From positions 288,001 through 352,000 of the forward strand of contig NZ_CP053590.1 of NCBI RefSeq assembly GCF_013365535.1: a stretch of 64,000 nucleotides of DNA, given 5' to 3'. Position 1 is the first letter of the stretch. Each line of letters begins with the position of its first letter. The stretch comes from Aquimarina sp. TRL1. GTDB taxonomy: Bacteria; Bacteroidota; Bacteroidia; Flavobacteriales; Flavobacteriaceae. Under the pieces are notes generated by a model. The model did no database searches. It was not told the DNA's origin and was given only the letters and a program-made list of their open reading frames with translations. Shown here piece by piece: positions 1 through 8,908 of this stretch. The position numbers and the translations under genes are program-made.

Positions 1-793
1 TACGAAGGGCTTTTTTACCATAACTCAATTCTTTATCGAATTGTTTCATATTGGAATAGGTAAGACCAATATTTACGTAAGTATATGCTACATCCGAGTG
101 GTTTTCTCCTCGCTTTTTTATATCAATAGCTAAAGATTTTTTATAGAAAATAAGCGCCAAATCATATTTTTCAAGCTCATCATATATAATTCCTATATTA
201 TTATATGTATTCCCTATTTTTTTATGTTCAGGCTCTAAAACCTTTTGATAGATAGACAGGGCCTTTTTATAACATGTTATTGCTTTTTTATTTTTTCTAG
301 TATAGTAATAAAAGATTCCCATATCCTTGTATGAATCGGCAATACTTACATGAAGTTCTGGAAATATTTTTTCACGTATCTTCAGTGCTTTTTCATAATT
401 TGGCAACACATTTTTAAAATTCCCTTTTCCTTCGTAGTAGTTCCCTATATTCGCATATGCATTCGCTTCTTCTGGATGATTTTCAGAGAGGTGATTATTA
501 CAAATTTCCAGTGCTTTTTCTGCTTGTTGTAGTGATTTTTCTAAAGCATTAGATCTCCATAGATTCTCTGAAACCTTATTATAGCAGCTAGCTACTCGCT
601 CCCAAGATGCTGTTTCTTTATAAATGACTAATGCCTTATTAAAAAGAGCTATAGATGCTTTATAATTTTTATGCGTCAACAATGAATCTGCTTCTTTATA
701 ATACGTAAAAGCAACTAAGGTATCTTTTGATGTCTGAGCAATATTAACTCCGGTGAAAAAGAAAAGGAAACAATATATTATTTTTTTTATCAT
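1..793 (-). CDS. Exported tetratricopeptide-repeat protein, C-terminus cut by window edge
   Basis: The reading frame is open from an ATG at 791-793 to the window edge, so only the N-terminal ~264 residues are visible. It starts with a signal peptide (MIKKIIYCFLFFFTGVNIAQ, cleavage expected near IAQ). After this come repeated ~42-residue helical units with TPR_12-type signatures such as ANIGNYYEGKGNF, NNIGIIYDELEKYDLAL and VNIGLTYSNMKQFD. Exported TPR proteins of this style in flavobacteria often continue into a CHAT protease-like domain or a LytS-type kinase; the part that would decide this lies outside the window. The gene was found by translating the edge directly. Confidence 0.85.
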   Translation of the reverse strand, partial: MIKKIIYCFLFFFTGVNIAQTSKDTLVAFTYYKEADSLLTHKNYKASIALFNKALVIYKETASWERVASCYNKVSENLWRSNALEKSLQQAEKALEICNNHLSENHPEEANAYANIGNYYEGKGNFKNVLPNYEKALKIREKIFPELHVSIADSYKDMGIFYYYTRKNKKAITCYKKALSIYQKVLEPEHKKIGNTYNNIGIIYDELEKYDLALIFYKKSLAIDIKKRGENHSDVAYTYVNIGLTYSNMKQFDKELSYGKKALR

Positions 794-862
794 AGCGGTT
801 TTTTAAACAATGTGTATGTAGTAGTCGTATGTTGTATAACCTTATATTTTTTGGTTTGATTT

Positions 863-1272
863 CTAAAGATGGCTCACTAGGAAGCACGATAAACTCTTGG
901 TTTGTTTTTTAGTGCCCCCTCTTTCTAAACAAATAATACCTTGAAACCAATGTGCTACTTTAACTTTTTTTTCAGTAGGATAACTGACAAGGCGATCGAA
1001 GATTGTTAAAGCTGTAGTGGTATTTCCTATTGTATAATTTGACAATGTGCTTAGTAATAAAAATTTTCATGGATATCCTTACTATCATCTTCTGTGGTCA
1101 TGAGTATCTCTAATCTGGAGTACAATGCTAGAAAAGTCTCTTCCAAAAACTTATTAAAAGGAAATTCATTTCCTTGAATTGTATCGTTAATTATTTTTTG
1201 CACTTCATTTTCCTCTATACATAAGGTCCCCAGGATAATTGTTATAAAAAATGTAAATTTAAGTATTTGTAT
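863..1272 (-). pseudogene. Remnant of a small exported protein gene (lost start, internal frameshift)
   Basis: Two overlapping minus-strand frames read as one protein-like sequence. The upstream frame begins at an ATA codon (1270-1272) where an ATG would give a good signal peptide (QILKFTFFITIILGTLC). It runs through NEVQKIINDTIQGNEFPFNKF to KDIHENFYY and stops. The next frame continues with NYTIGNTTTALTIFDRLV, then VAHWFQGIICLERGG, a helical TPR-like pattern, and stops at 863. The simplest reading is a gene that lost its start and took a frameshift near 1045. The family is not recognised beyond a TPR-like feel. Confidence 0.4.
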
Positions 1273-1459
1273 AGAAAATTACAGAAAATACTTAAGGATT
1301 ATATAAATACTCTTAAAAAATTGATAATATATTGATTTTATAAAAAAAAGAAGCGATTAGCATATAATAAAGTAAGGCACCTACTATTCTCTGTTACAGA
1401 TTCCCGGTTTTCTCTGATCTCGTATCAAAAAGTTCGAACTTCGAATGCTCCGGACAACC

Positions 1460-1496
1460 AAAAAAGGACAAGCTTATAATAAACTTGCCCTTTTTT
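1460..1496 (-). terminator. Rho-independent terminator of the ABC/TonB operon
   Basis: A stem formed by AAAAAAGG-A-CAAG and CTTG-C-CCTTTTTT, with one A/C mismatch and an 11-nt loop, lies just past the end of the 1521 gene. On the minus strand it runs into a T-tract. Confidence 0.7.
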
Positions 1497-1520
1497 AAAA
1501 AAAATCAAACGCTTTTGATC

Positions 1521-2867
1521 TTATAATCTCCTTATCATAGGTATCGATAGTAATATAACAATGCCTGAAGCGATTAGTAACGGTATTATTCCCCGTATGG
1601 GTTTTGAAATCACTTCTGTTTGGTGATACGCTGGTTTAAATTGGCTCCAATCGACAGTATCAGCATGCTTCCCGTCAAATATTTTTGGATAGAAAAACAA
1701 TCTCAGTTTTTCATGAAATGCATGAGTTCCTTCTAAATATTTCATTTGTTGACTCATACTCGTTCCTGCTAACTGATTAAAAACAAGTTGCAAATGCATG
1801 TTAGGAATTACAGATGCAATCCGTCTGCTGGCTTCTTCTCGTAATTTGATTTTTTCTCCTAAAGCTTCTTGTTCTTCTTTGGAATCATCATCTCCCATCT
1901 GTTGCATGGCATAATACCATAACCAGTTGAACCCTTCTGTTGGATACCCGTATTTTTCAAATTGTGGGTAATGTTTATAAAATTTCTGTATCGTAGCTAA
2001 TTTGTCTGTATCCCATTTCACATGATACCCGTCTCGTTGTGCAATTGCTGTGTTTAAAGCTTCCGGAACGGGATATTTAGAAGAGATATAAGCATTTATC
2101 CCCGCCGGTAAAAGAATAATCAACACTAACCAAACTGATAAAAGTAATAGTGCATTAAAACCTGAAGTTTTCTTAAAACTAATGACAAAAAAGGAGATCG
2201 CAAACCAAAAAAAGATATAAAGCATTGATAATCCAACCATCCAAAAAAAGGCTGCATTAAAAACCAGGTTGAGGATTAGCTTCGAAACTAAAAAAAGAAA
2301 AATCAATATAACATACAACAACATTAACCGTATCAAAAGCTTAGAAATAATAAATTTCAGCTTCGACCTAGTCTGAATAGCAACCAAACGCCAGGTACCT
2401 GTTTCTGTCTCTTCAGAAATTACATTAAAAGCCATTACAATGACCAGTAAGGGAAATAAATAAATGATCACAAAAGAAAGATCCAGGTTTCCAGATTGAA
2501 GGCTCATTGGATTTATCAAATCTGTATCATACTTTTGAGCTTCAAAAGTTTTTATAGTAATTCGCTTTATAGTTGGATTTACATCTGCCTGACCGATGGA
2601 TAAACCTGCTAAGGGATTTAAGGGATTGATATAGGCAAATTTTGCATAATACAATAACAACCCTAAATCATCATTATGAAGAGACACCTGTCGATCAAAG
2701 TGTTGTTCCTGATATGTTTTGACCTCAGCAATTGCATCTTGCTGTTTTTTGAGATGGTTATTTCCAATAATAATTCCAACAATACCTAACATTACAATAA
2801 GCAAAAGACTAATCCACACCTCTTTTGATCGAATGCATTGTTTCAAAAATAATTTATATAACATCAT
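1521..2867 (-). CDS. ABC-2 type permease, DUF3526 family (second subunit)
   Basis: Integral membrane permease of 448 aa. It has an N-terminal membrane segment (EVWISLLLIVMLGIVGIIIG), a large extracytoplasmic insert, about four central hydrophobic helices (roughly residues 150-270), a second soluble stretch, and a final helix near the C-terminus. This is the architecture of DUF3526/NosY-like ABC-2 permeases. I start it at the ATG overlapping the TGA of the preceding permease (ATGA overlap), because an upstream in-frame extension would lie inside that gene. With the first permease and the ATPase at 6826-7521 it probably forms one ABC transporter. The TonB receptor in the same operon suggests a shared substrate; the transport direction is not evident. 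Confidence 0.85.
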   Translation of the reverse strand: MMLYKLFLKQCIRSKEVWISLLLIVMLGIVGIIIGNNHLKKQQDAIAEVKTYQEQHFDRQVSLHNDDLGLLLYYAKFAYINPLNPLAGLSIGQADVNPTIKRITIKTFEAQKYDTDLINPMSLQSGNLDLSFVIIYLFPLLVIVMAFNVISEETETGTWRLVAIQTRSKLKFIISKLLIRLMLLYVILIFLFLVSKLILNLVFNAAFFWMVGLSMLYIFFWFAISFFVISFKKTSGFNALLLLSVWLVLIILLPAGINAYISSKYPVPEALNTAIAQRDGYHVKWDTDKLATIQKFYKHYPQFEKYGYPTEGFNWLWYYAMQQMGDDDSKEEQEALGEKIKLREEASRRIASVIPNMHLQLVFNQLAGTSMSQQMKYLEGTHAFHEKLRLFFYPKIFDGKHADTVDWSQFKPAYHQTEVISKPIRGIIPLLIASGIVILLSIPMIRRL

Positions 2868-4315
2868 ATCGCTCTTGCTTTTTTTGAGGTAAATACTAAT
2901 AAGCCTAAAGCAACTATAACCCACAATATTATCGAAGTCATAGCGGGCAAAGCTTCTTTGATTGAATTAGAAAAAGCCATAGGTTCATGTTTAAAATCTT
3001 GAAAATCCTCCCAATGCTCATGCCCTACTACATGAGTTTTTCCTTCGGAACCACTTTCTTTTTTCGGACTGATATATTCCATTTGTAATTCATTCATGGT
3101 TTGTGCCAATTGATACCGGTAGCCATCTGCTTTATTTTGAAAATCTACATAAGATGTAAAATCCGTGCCGGCAACAGTCATTGAAAATTGTTTGATTGCT
3201 GTAAAGGGGTTTATAAAAGAGGATACTCGAGTTACATTATTTTGGCGTTGATAAATACCTACTAATTCTCTATAATGTTTTTTATATAAATCTGTCGTAA
3301 TTCTTTCTCCTTCTCGCATTACAAACCCAGAATAATTAAAGGGTAAATCGGTTACTTTTTTTACGTTATGAACCGTTAATACAGAGTCTCGAAGGCTATT
3401 ATAGTGTGGATCATTTGGGTTATGACTATCTCCTTTTTGAATCACCTCTTTCTCGATAGCCGATTGAAAGGCTAGCTTAGTAGGGGTAGGAAACCAGTAG
3501 TCTCCCATCGCCTGAGCTGATTTAGGCAAAAATACCACCAATACTAACCAAATCCCTAATAAGCGTAATAATGCGTTTTTCGAATTACTACTACTTGCTG
3601 ATACTACTATTGTTAGAGAGGATATAATGAATAGAAAGCTTAAGTAACCTCCAGTGATCAATAATAAACGTAACCATCTAAAATCATTTGCGGTCTGCTC
3701 TCCTAATACCAGAAAAGTAATAACCACTACCAATAAAACAGGAACAAAAAACAACATAGCAATTGCAAAAAGTCCTATTGATTTTCCGAACAATATCTCT
3801 TTCCAGGTAGCTCCTTGAGACAACAATATTTTTAGCGTTCCATTTTGTTTATCTGCTGCAACACTAGAAAACCCGACAAAAAATAAAATCAGAGGTACGA
3901 CTAGTTGCAATAAAAGCGCTAAACTCAATTCTCCGAATCTCAGCATCCCCGTTGAAAAAGTCGCTTCAGAAAAATTCACACTGTTTTGTCGGTGAGCTTC
4001 CAAAAAAACTGCATTCCCTATAAAACTTTCTAAACCGTAATCAAATATTCCTAAAGCTGGGGTAATTCGAAATGCAAAAGTACCGAAATGAGCCATCCGG
4101 TGCGGATGTTTATCCGGGTTTGCCTCCCAACTTTGCCTGGCTTTGACCTGATGCTCTGTTCGAATTTTATTTTGGGTAACATAGTTTTTTATACCACTAA
4201 CAGCTGCATAAGCTGTTAGCAGTATAAAAACTGAATATAATACATAAAAAGTTTTTGGTGTCGTTGCATTGTTCCATAAATTCAATGCAAATAACCTAAC
4301 ATTTGTCCATTGCAT
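2864..4315 (-). CDS. ABC-2 type permease, DUF3526 family (first subunit)
   Basis: A 483-aa permease with the same layout as its downstream neighbour: one N-terminal helix (TFYVLYSVFILLTAYAAV), a periplasmic stretch, a cluster of hydrophobic helices around residues 130-265, a second large soluble insert (about 270-445) and a terminal helix (SIILWVIVALGLLVF). The conserved feature FSSVAADKQNGTLKILLSQG matches the coupling region of ABC-2 permeases. It begins 4 bp after the TonB receptor and overlaps the next permease by an ATGA, so the three are translationally linked. The pair is probably a heterodimer. Confidence 0.85.
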   Translation of the reverse strand: MQWTNVRLFALNLWNNATTPKTFYVLYSVFILLTAYAAVSGIKNYVTQNKIRTEHQVKARQSWEANPDKHPHRMAHFGTFAFRITPALGIFDYGLESFIGNAVFLEAHRQNSVNFSEATFSTGMLRFGELSLALLLQLVVPLILFFVGFSSVAADKQNGTLKILLSQGATWKEILFGKSIGLFAIAMLFFVPVLLVVVITFLVLGEQTANDFRWLRLLLITGGYLSFLFIISSLTIVVSASSSNSKNALLRLLGIWLVLVVFLPKSAQAMGDYWFPTPTKLAFQSAIEKEVIQKGDSHNPNDPHYNSLRDSVLTVHNVKKVTDLPFNYSGFVMREGERITTDLYKKHYRELVGIYQRQNNVTRVSSFINPFTAIKQFSMTVAGTDFTSYVDFQNKADGYRYQLAQTMNELQMEYISPKKESGSEGKTHVVGHEHWEDFQDFKHEPMAFSNSIKEALPAMTSIILWVIVALGLLVFTSKKARAI

Positions 4316-4319
4316 TATG

Positions 4320-6806
4320 TTAGAATTTATAAGTTGTGGTTAACAATACATTTCTAGGTGCACCGGGAAAAAGTCTGGTAGCATTAAGGGCTCCATTCCA
4401 GTACGTCTCATCAAATAAGTTATTAAGCTTTATTGCAATTTGCATATCGATTCCTGTTGGACGATAGTATACCGCTGCATCAAATACAGTATATGATGGT
4501 AACGTTAGCCGATCTCCATACCAGGATAAACGATCTCCTCGGTACTCCATACCTAGACCCAGCCCCATATTTTTAAGAACGCCATGTGTGAAATCATATC
4601 GCCCCCAAAAATTAGCGCTATGTTCCGGTGCTCCTCCAATACGTTCTCCTACTAAAGCCGGATCATCATCTTCTATGATTTCCGCATCAATATAAGCGTA
4701 CGAAGCACTTAGCTGAAGGTTTGGCATTACGTATCCGGAAAGATCCCACTCAACCCCTTTACTGCGCTGCTCTCCTCGTTCTGTCAATATCGACTCATCA
4801 TTAGGATCTTGTTGTAATAGATTTTTTTGAGTAATTTGATATACCGATGCATTTACGGTCATTTTACCTCCCAAAAACTCTCCTTTGGCACCAAATTCTA
4901 TATTATTGCTTTCCAAGGGATCAAAACTGGCTGGAGAACCTGCAAAGAAAAAGTCTTCTGTAAAAGGAGATAAGGTAACAGTATTAGATTGTGGCTGAAA
5001 CCCTTCTACATAAGATGCATATACACTAATCTGATCCGTCGCTTCATATGTCACCCCTATTCTGGGAATAAAAGCTTCGTTCTTATAAGATTGTTCACTA
5101 TCTGATTCATAATCAAATATATCTTCGTACCAATCATATCGCAGATTTAACAGCGCCGAAAATTTACCTATTTTAAATTGGTTTTGTATGTAGATCCCAT
5201 TAGAAGTGGTCAGGTTTGCCGGAATAGCAAATTCAGAGGTGATATAACCTGAAGTCTCTCTTGAGGTATTATTGGGATCTGCCAGATCAAAATGACTAAC
5301 ATTGGGTTTAGGTGCTATTACACCATCAATATCAATAGTCTCAAACTGATCAGCTTCTTCAGGGTTAAAAGAAGTTGCGGTACCATTTAGCCTCCTATAA
5401 CGACGTGCTCCATTGGAAGACCCTCCGACGGTACGCTCCCATCTACTACCATCATATCCTACCAGAAGTTTATTGCTAAAACTATCGTTTTCAAAATCAA
5501 AATTAAGGTAAGCTGTATAATTATCTGTAATCCAAAACTGCTGTCTTTCTACGTATCGCAACTCGGCCAATGTAGGAATAGCATTCCCTTCTATATCAAC
5601 AGCTGCAGCACCCGCTACACGATGCTCTGCAAGATCTTCTTCCCAAGTCTGTTTCATATACGAGGCATTGAATCCTATATGATCCGTAATCTCTTTACTG
5701 AAATTACTAAGCACCATAAACTCTTTTGACGTATAAAAGTCATTTGCAGCAGCAACATTTGTATTAATTTTGGTACTATTCAAATCAAAGTTACCATTAA
5801 TGGCTCCAAATAAGGGTTGACCACGATCCAGATTTCCTTTTCCATTGCTATAAATCATCTCTACATTTAGTGCTGTCGTATTATTAGGTAAAAAGGTAAT
5901 GGAAGGAGCTAATAAAAACTGATTATTCTCTACCAAATCACGAAAAGATCTGGCTTCCTGAACAGCTCCATTCAAACGATACAATAAAGTTCCTGATTCA
6001 TTTAAAGGTCCTGTAAAATCTGCTGTTGCTCTAAGGGTACCAAAACTTCCTGTTGTGGCACTGACCTCTCTTCTTTTCTCTTTTAAAGGTTTTTTAGTAA
6101 CTAAATTAACTGACCCTCCAGGATCTACACTAGAGAAGGTTACAGAAGATGGTCCTTTGATAACTTCCGCCCTTTCTATATGAGAAGTAATCGGTTGTAA
6201 AAAATAATATTGTCGCGTTCTCAAACCATTAATCAACTGACCATCTTCTGCCTGGATAATCCCCCTGATATTAAAGTGATTATAAAATCCTGTATGCGTG
6301 ACACTACTGGACGTTTTTATTGCATCAGCTATTTGAAAAGCTTGTCGGTCATTCATCAATTCTTTGGTAATAGTTGATACTGCTTGAGGCAATTCTTTGT
6401 TTTTGATAGCAACTTTAGTAGACGAAAACGAATAATCACTGTTGTAATCTGTTCTGGCACGACCTATAACCTCAACATTTTGTAGTTGTTCAGTACCTTC
6501 TTCCAGTCGAATGATTCCAATATCAAACGTGGTACCATTTCCTGTTTCAATATTTTTTCTATAGACTTGAAACCCTAAATAACGGACTTCAATAGTATAA
6601 CTACCCGAAGGGATCTCTGCTTCGAATTGTCCTTTGTTGTTTGTGAGTTTTCCAAAGGTGTTTGCTGTACTCTTTAGTAAAACCGTCGCTCCTGTTACCG
6701 GAATATCCTGATTGTCAATAACAGTTCCTGTCACCTGTACCTGAGCTAAGGAAACATAGCTCAATAATGCTAATGTTATGGTGAATAGTGAGTTTAAAAT
6801 TTTCAT
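4320..6806 (-). CDS. TonB-dependent siderophore-type outer-membrane receptor
   Basis: An 828-aa protein with a signal peptide (cleavage after SLAQ, about residue 21), a carboxypeptidase-regulatory-like domain (about 23-110, VTGTVIDNQDIPVTGATVLL), a plug domain (about 130-245) and a 22-strand type barrel ending in aromatic Phe (TTYKF). The plug carries IKGPSSVTFSSVDPGGSVNLVTKKP-type features of the TonB siderophore receptor family (FpvA/FhuE class). It is the third gene of a five-gene run, 19 bp after the ABC ATPase and 4 bp before the first permease. Substrate inferred only: an iron chelate or similar large ligand taken from outside the cell. Confidence 0.9.
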   Translation of the reverse strand: MKILNSLFTITLALLSYVSLAQVQVTGTVIDNQDIPVTGATVLLKSTANTFGKLTNNKGQFEAEIPSGSYTIEVRYLGFQVYRKNIETGNGTTFDIGIIRLEEGTEQLQNVEVIGRARTDYNSDYSFSSTKVAIKNKELPQAVSTITKELMNDRQAFQIADAIKTSSSVTHTGFYNHFNIRGIIQAEDGQLINGLRTRQYYFLQPITSHIERAEVIKGPSSVTFSSVDPGGSVNLVTKKPLKEKRREVSATTGSFGTLRATADFTGPLNESGTLLYRLNGAVQEARSFRDLVENNQFLLAPSITFLPNNTTALNVEMIYSNGKGNLDRGQPLFGAINGNFDLNSTKINTNVAAANDFYTSKEFMVLSNFSKEITDHIGFNASYMKQTWEEDLAEHRVAGAAAVDIEGNAIPTLAELRYVERQQFWITDNYTAYLNFDFENDSFSNKLLVGYDGSRWERTVGGSSNGARRYRRLNGTATSFNPEEADQFETIDIDGVIAPKPNVSHFDLADPNNTSRETSGYITSEFAIPANLTTSNGIYIQNQFKIGKFSALLNLRYDWYEDIFDYESDSEQSYKNEAFIPRIGVTYEATDQISVYASYVEGFQPQSNTVTLSPFTEDFFFAGSPASFDPLESNNIEFGAKGEFLGGKMTVNASVYQITQKNLLQQDPNDESILTERGEQRSKGVEWDLSGYVMPNLQLSASYAYIDAEIIEDDDPALVGERIGGAPEHSANFWGRYDFTHGVLKNMGLGLGMEYRGDRLSWYGDRLTLPSYTVFDAAVYYRPTGIDMQIAIKLNNLFDETYWNGALNATRLFPGAPRNVLLTTTYKF

Positions 6807-6825
6807 TTTATTAATGTTTTTTCGT

Positions 6826-7521
6826 TTAGATCGTTTTTAAGTATAGTGCTTGTAACTCTGTGGCACTAATAGTATCAGTGTTTGAAGTATGAACCAGTTT
6901 TCCTTCTTTCATAATGCCTATTTTGGTACCTACATTTACCGCATTAAAAATGTCATGAGTAGCCATAAAAATAGCTTTCCCTTCATGGCTTAATTCTTTA
7001 CAGATTTCAGTAAATTCCAATGTAGCTTTAGGATCTAATCCTGATATGGGTTCATCCATAAAAATGTAATCTGCATTTTTGGAAAGAGCGATAGCGATAC
7101 CTACTTTTTGCCGCATCCCTTTTGAATAAGAAGATAGTTTCTTAAGATGTGCTGTTTCCTGAAGTCCTGCTTTTGATAAAAAATGATGCAGCTCGGTATT
7201 TGTATATTTAAAACCGGCTAACCTACTGAAGAAATTGAGATTTTCAATTCCTGATAGATTTCCATATAATTGAACAACTTCTGGGATATAAGCAATCATT
7301 CCGGTGGTTTTATTATCATTGGATTTAACAGTAACACCGTTAACCAAAGCTTCCCCACTAGTCGGTTCTAATAGTCCTAAAAAGAGATTTATTGTGGTTG
7401 TTTTTCCGGCACCATTTTGACCTAGTAAACAAAAAATCTCTCCTTTGTCTACCGATAAGTTCAACTGACTCAGTGCCTCATACTTACCATAAATTTTGGT
7501 AAGGTTTATAGCTTGTAACAT
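6826..7521 (-). CDS. ABC transporter ATP-binding subunit
   Basis: A 231-aa nucleotide-binding protein with Walker A (GQNGAGKTTT, about residues 35-44), signature loop (SYSKGMRQK, about 133-141), Walker B with catalytic Glu (YIFMDEPISGLDP, about 153-165) and the H-loop (ATHD, about 189-192). The spacing matches the CcmA/NosF/DRA class that pairs with ABC-2 permeases. It lies upstream of the TonB receptor and the two DUF3526 permeases on the same strand and is most likely their ATPase. Confidence 0.95.
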   Translation of the reverse strand: MLQAINLTKIYGKYEALSQLNLSVDKGEIFCLLGQNGAGKTTTINLFLGLLEPTSGEALVNGVTVKSNDNKTTGMIAYIPEVVQLYGNLSGIENLNFFSRLAGFKYTNTELHHFLSKAGLQETAHLKKLSSYSKGMRQKVGIAIALSKNADYIFMDEPISGLDPKATLEFTEICKELSHEGKAIFMATHDIFNAVNVGTKIGIMKEGKLVHTSNTDTISATELQALYLKTI

Positions 7522-7555
7522 ATATATGATGTAAAAAAGTTTGATACTTGGTATG

Positions 7556-7578
7556 CTTAAGTTCGGTTAGAACTTAAG
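7556..7578 (-). promoter_or_regulatory. Perfect 9-bp hairpin in the leader of the ABC ATPase gene
   Basis: CTTAAGTTC, 5-nt loop, GAACTTAAG. It lies 35 bp upstream of the ATPase start in the 264-bp gap after the small exported Cys protein. There is no T-tract on the minus strand, so a leader structure or operator is more likely than a terminator. Confidence 0.4.
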
Positions 7579-7785
7579 AGTCATCTACTATGAAGGAAAT
7601 ACCATACTCTATATGGAGTAATATCTTGTTTTGATGTGAACTCAAAACGATAAAACATTCATTTTCAATACCATTAAACAATGATATCCTGGAAGCAGGA
7701 CAAAATGAAATAAACAAAATCATTGAGAAAACACACCATTAGTATTTCTTAATGATCTCTATAAATAAAATTAGTATATCCTTAT

Positions 7786-8091
7786 TTATATAAGAGGTGG
7801 AGGTTTATTATAAATTGTTATCGGAGAAACAATTTTTTCTTTAGGAGCATTGTATCGATTTTCAACAACAAAAGAACTTGGAACATTTTGTCGTTTCGTT
7901 TCTATGTAAGAAGTATGATCATTGATTAAATCCTGATAATTAATATAAACTATAAAATCACAAAGCTCACAAGAAATTGCAGTATCATCATCTAACAAAT
8001 GATCTAAAACATGCAAGTTTGCAATCCTAGGTGCAAGGAATGAAACTGCAAAAAATAACATGATTATATGTGTAAGTACACGTTGGTACAT
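7786..8091 (-). CDS. Small exported protein with CELC motif and PPP-rich tail
   Basis: A 101-aa protein with an N-terminal hydrophobic signal segment (LTHIIMLFFAVSFLAP), then HVLDHLLDDDTAISCELCDF and a C-terminal PPPLI. The layout (signal, a short Cys pair, C-terminal PP) resembles small exported proteins found beside TonB receptors and metal-uptake genes in Bacteroidota, but I cannot assign a family. It is the first gene of the minus-strand run leading to the ABC ATPase, the siderophore-type receptor and the two permeases, and may belong to that regulon. A metal- or cofactor-linked role is only a guess from context and the CxxC. Confidence 0.65.
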   Translation of the reverse strand: MYQRVLTHIIMLFFAVSFLAPRIANLHVLDHLLDDDTAISCELCDFIVYINYQDLINDHTSYIETKRQNVPSSFVVENRYNAPKEKIVSPITIYNKPPPLI

Positions 8092-8613
8092 CCGGGGAAT
8101 TTCGTAAATAATTAAACCTACACCATCGATTTAACATAATTTTATACGACATACAAAGCCAAAACCCTACTTTTATTAATGATTTGTTAAAAAAACTTGT
8201 ATGTTTTTAATGATTCATTGATTTTATATCAAAAAAAACCGATAATTATTTCATCGAAATCACTCAATAGGACAGATTAATAGAGCTTGCACACGAAACC
8301 AACCACAAAACACTGATTAGCAATACTTTTACTGTACTTTATTTGCAATGCAAGCTCTTTAAAAGAGTATCTACAACTTAAAGCCACATCAAAATAACAT
8401 ATTTATTTTCAATACATTATACAACACCAATTATTAATTACAGAATAGTGAAGAATACTATAAACGTTGTTGTTTTATTTACATTTAGAAAGGAACTACT
8501 CGAAAAAAGGATCTCATGATACTTCAACGGGTTTTCTACAAATATACAGTGCCAAAACCTCTAAATCATAGTTTTTGATCCCCTGATCTCATATATTTTT
8601 TAATCAAACCTGC

Positions 8614-8644
8614 AACACAAATGCAACAAAGTTGCATTTGTGTT
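8614..8644 (+). promoter_or_regulatory. 31-bp perfect palindrome, probable repressor operator
   Basis: Arms AACACAAATGCAAC and GTTGCATTTGTGTT are exact reverse complements (14 bp each) around an AAA centre. The right arm contains the TTG (8632-8634) that sits exactly 19 bp before the TATATTTG -7 box. A bound dimeric regulator would therefore block the promoter. The core TGCAAC-AAA-GTTGCA has the size of Fur/Zur-family sites, but the regulator is unknown. Confidence 0.65.
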
Positions 8645-8661
8645 AATATCCCTTATATTTG
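8632..8661 (+). promoter_or_regulatory. Bacteroidota-type promoter (TTG - 19 bp - TAnnTTTG)
   Basis: TTG at 8632-8634 and TATATTTG at 8654-8661 match the flavobacterial sigma-A consensus with optimal spacing. It lies ~120 bp upstream of the micro-ORF and cysS and would drive both, and perhaps the TonB receptor gene beyond. Confidence 0.65.
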
Positions 8662-8782
8662 CAACAAAGTCCCCTATGGAATGACACCATACATCATACA
8701 CTTAACATGCATTACAAACACAAAGAACGACTGATTTATATAAAGTTATAAATACTAAAAAAGGATTGTAGAATAAATTCTA

Positions 8783-8908
8783 ATGACTTATCTGGATGTC
8801 TATAATGAATACGAAAGAGGTACTATGGATATTTTAAGGGAATATGTCCGGGATGTTTTAATCATCAAGAAATCAAACAGTAAGCAATATTTAAGCGCTA
8901 AAAAATGA
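8783..8908 (+). CDS. 41-residue micro-ORF coupled to cysS
   Basis: ATG at 8783, stop TGA at 8906-8908 overlapping the cysS ATG (ATGA, 4 nt). The product reads MTYLDVYNEYERGTMDILRE, then YVRDVLIIKKSNSK and a Lys-rich end. It has no Cys run, so it is not a Cys-codon attenuator peptide; it is charged and probably helical and soluble. The overlap and the absence of another start argue that it is translated and coupled to cysS. No homolog is recognised. It may be a leader that sets cysS translation or a small binding protein. Confidence 0.5.
   Translation: MTYLDVYNEYERGTMDILREYVRDVLIIKKSNSKQYLSAKK

Larger units (their letters stand above)
8092..8782. other. 691-bp divergent intergenic region with operator-like palindrome and promoter
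   Basis: No credible ORF over ~40 codons. It holds a 10-bp inverted repeat AGAGCTTGCA (8282-8291) / TGCAAGCTCT (8349-8358) with ~57 nt between the arms, the 31-bp palindrome at 8614-8644 and a -7 box at 8654-8661. It separates the minus-strand ABC/TonB run from the plus-strand cysS run and presumably carries both promoters. Confidence 0.7.
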
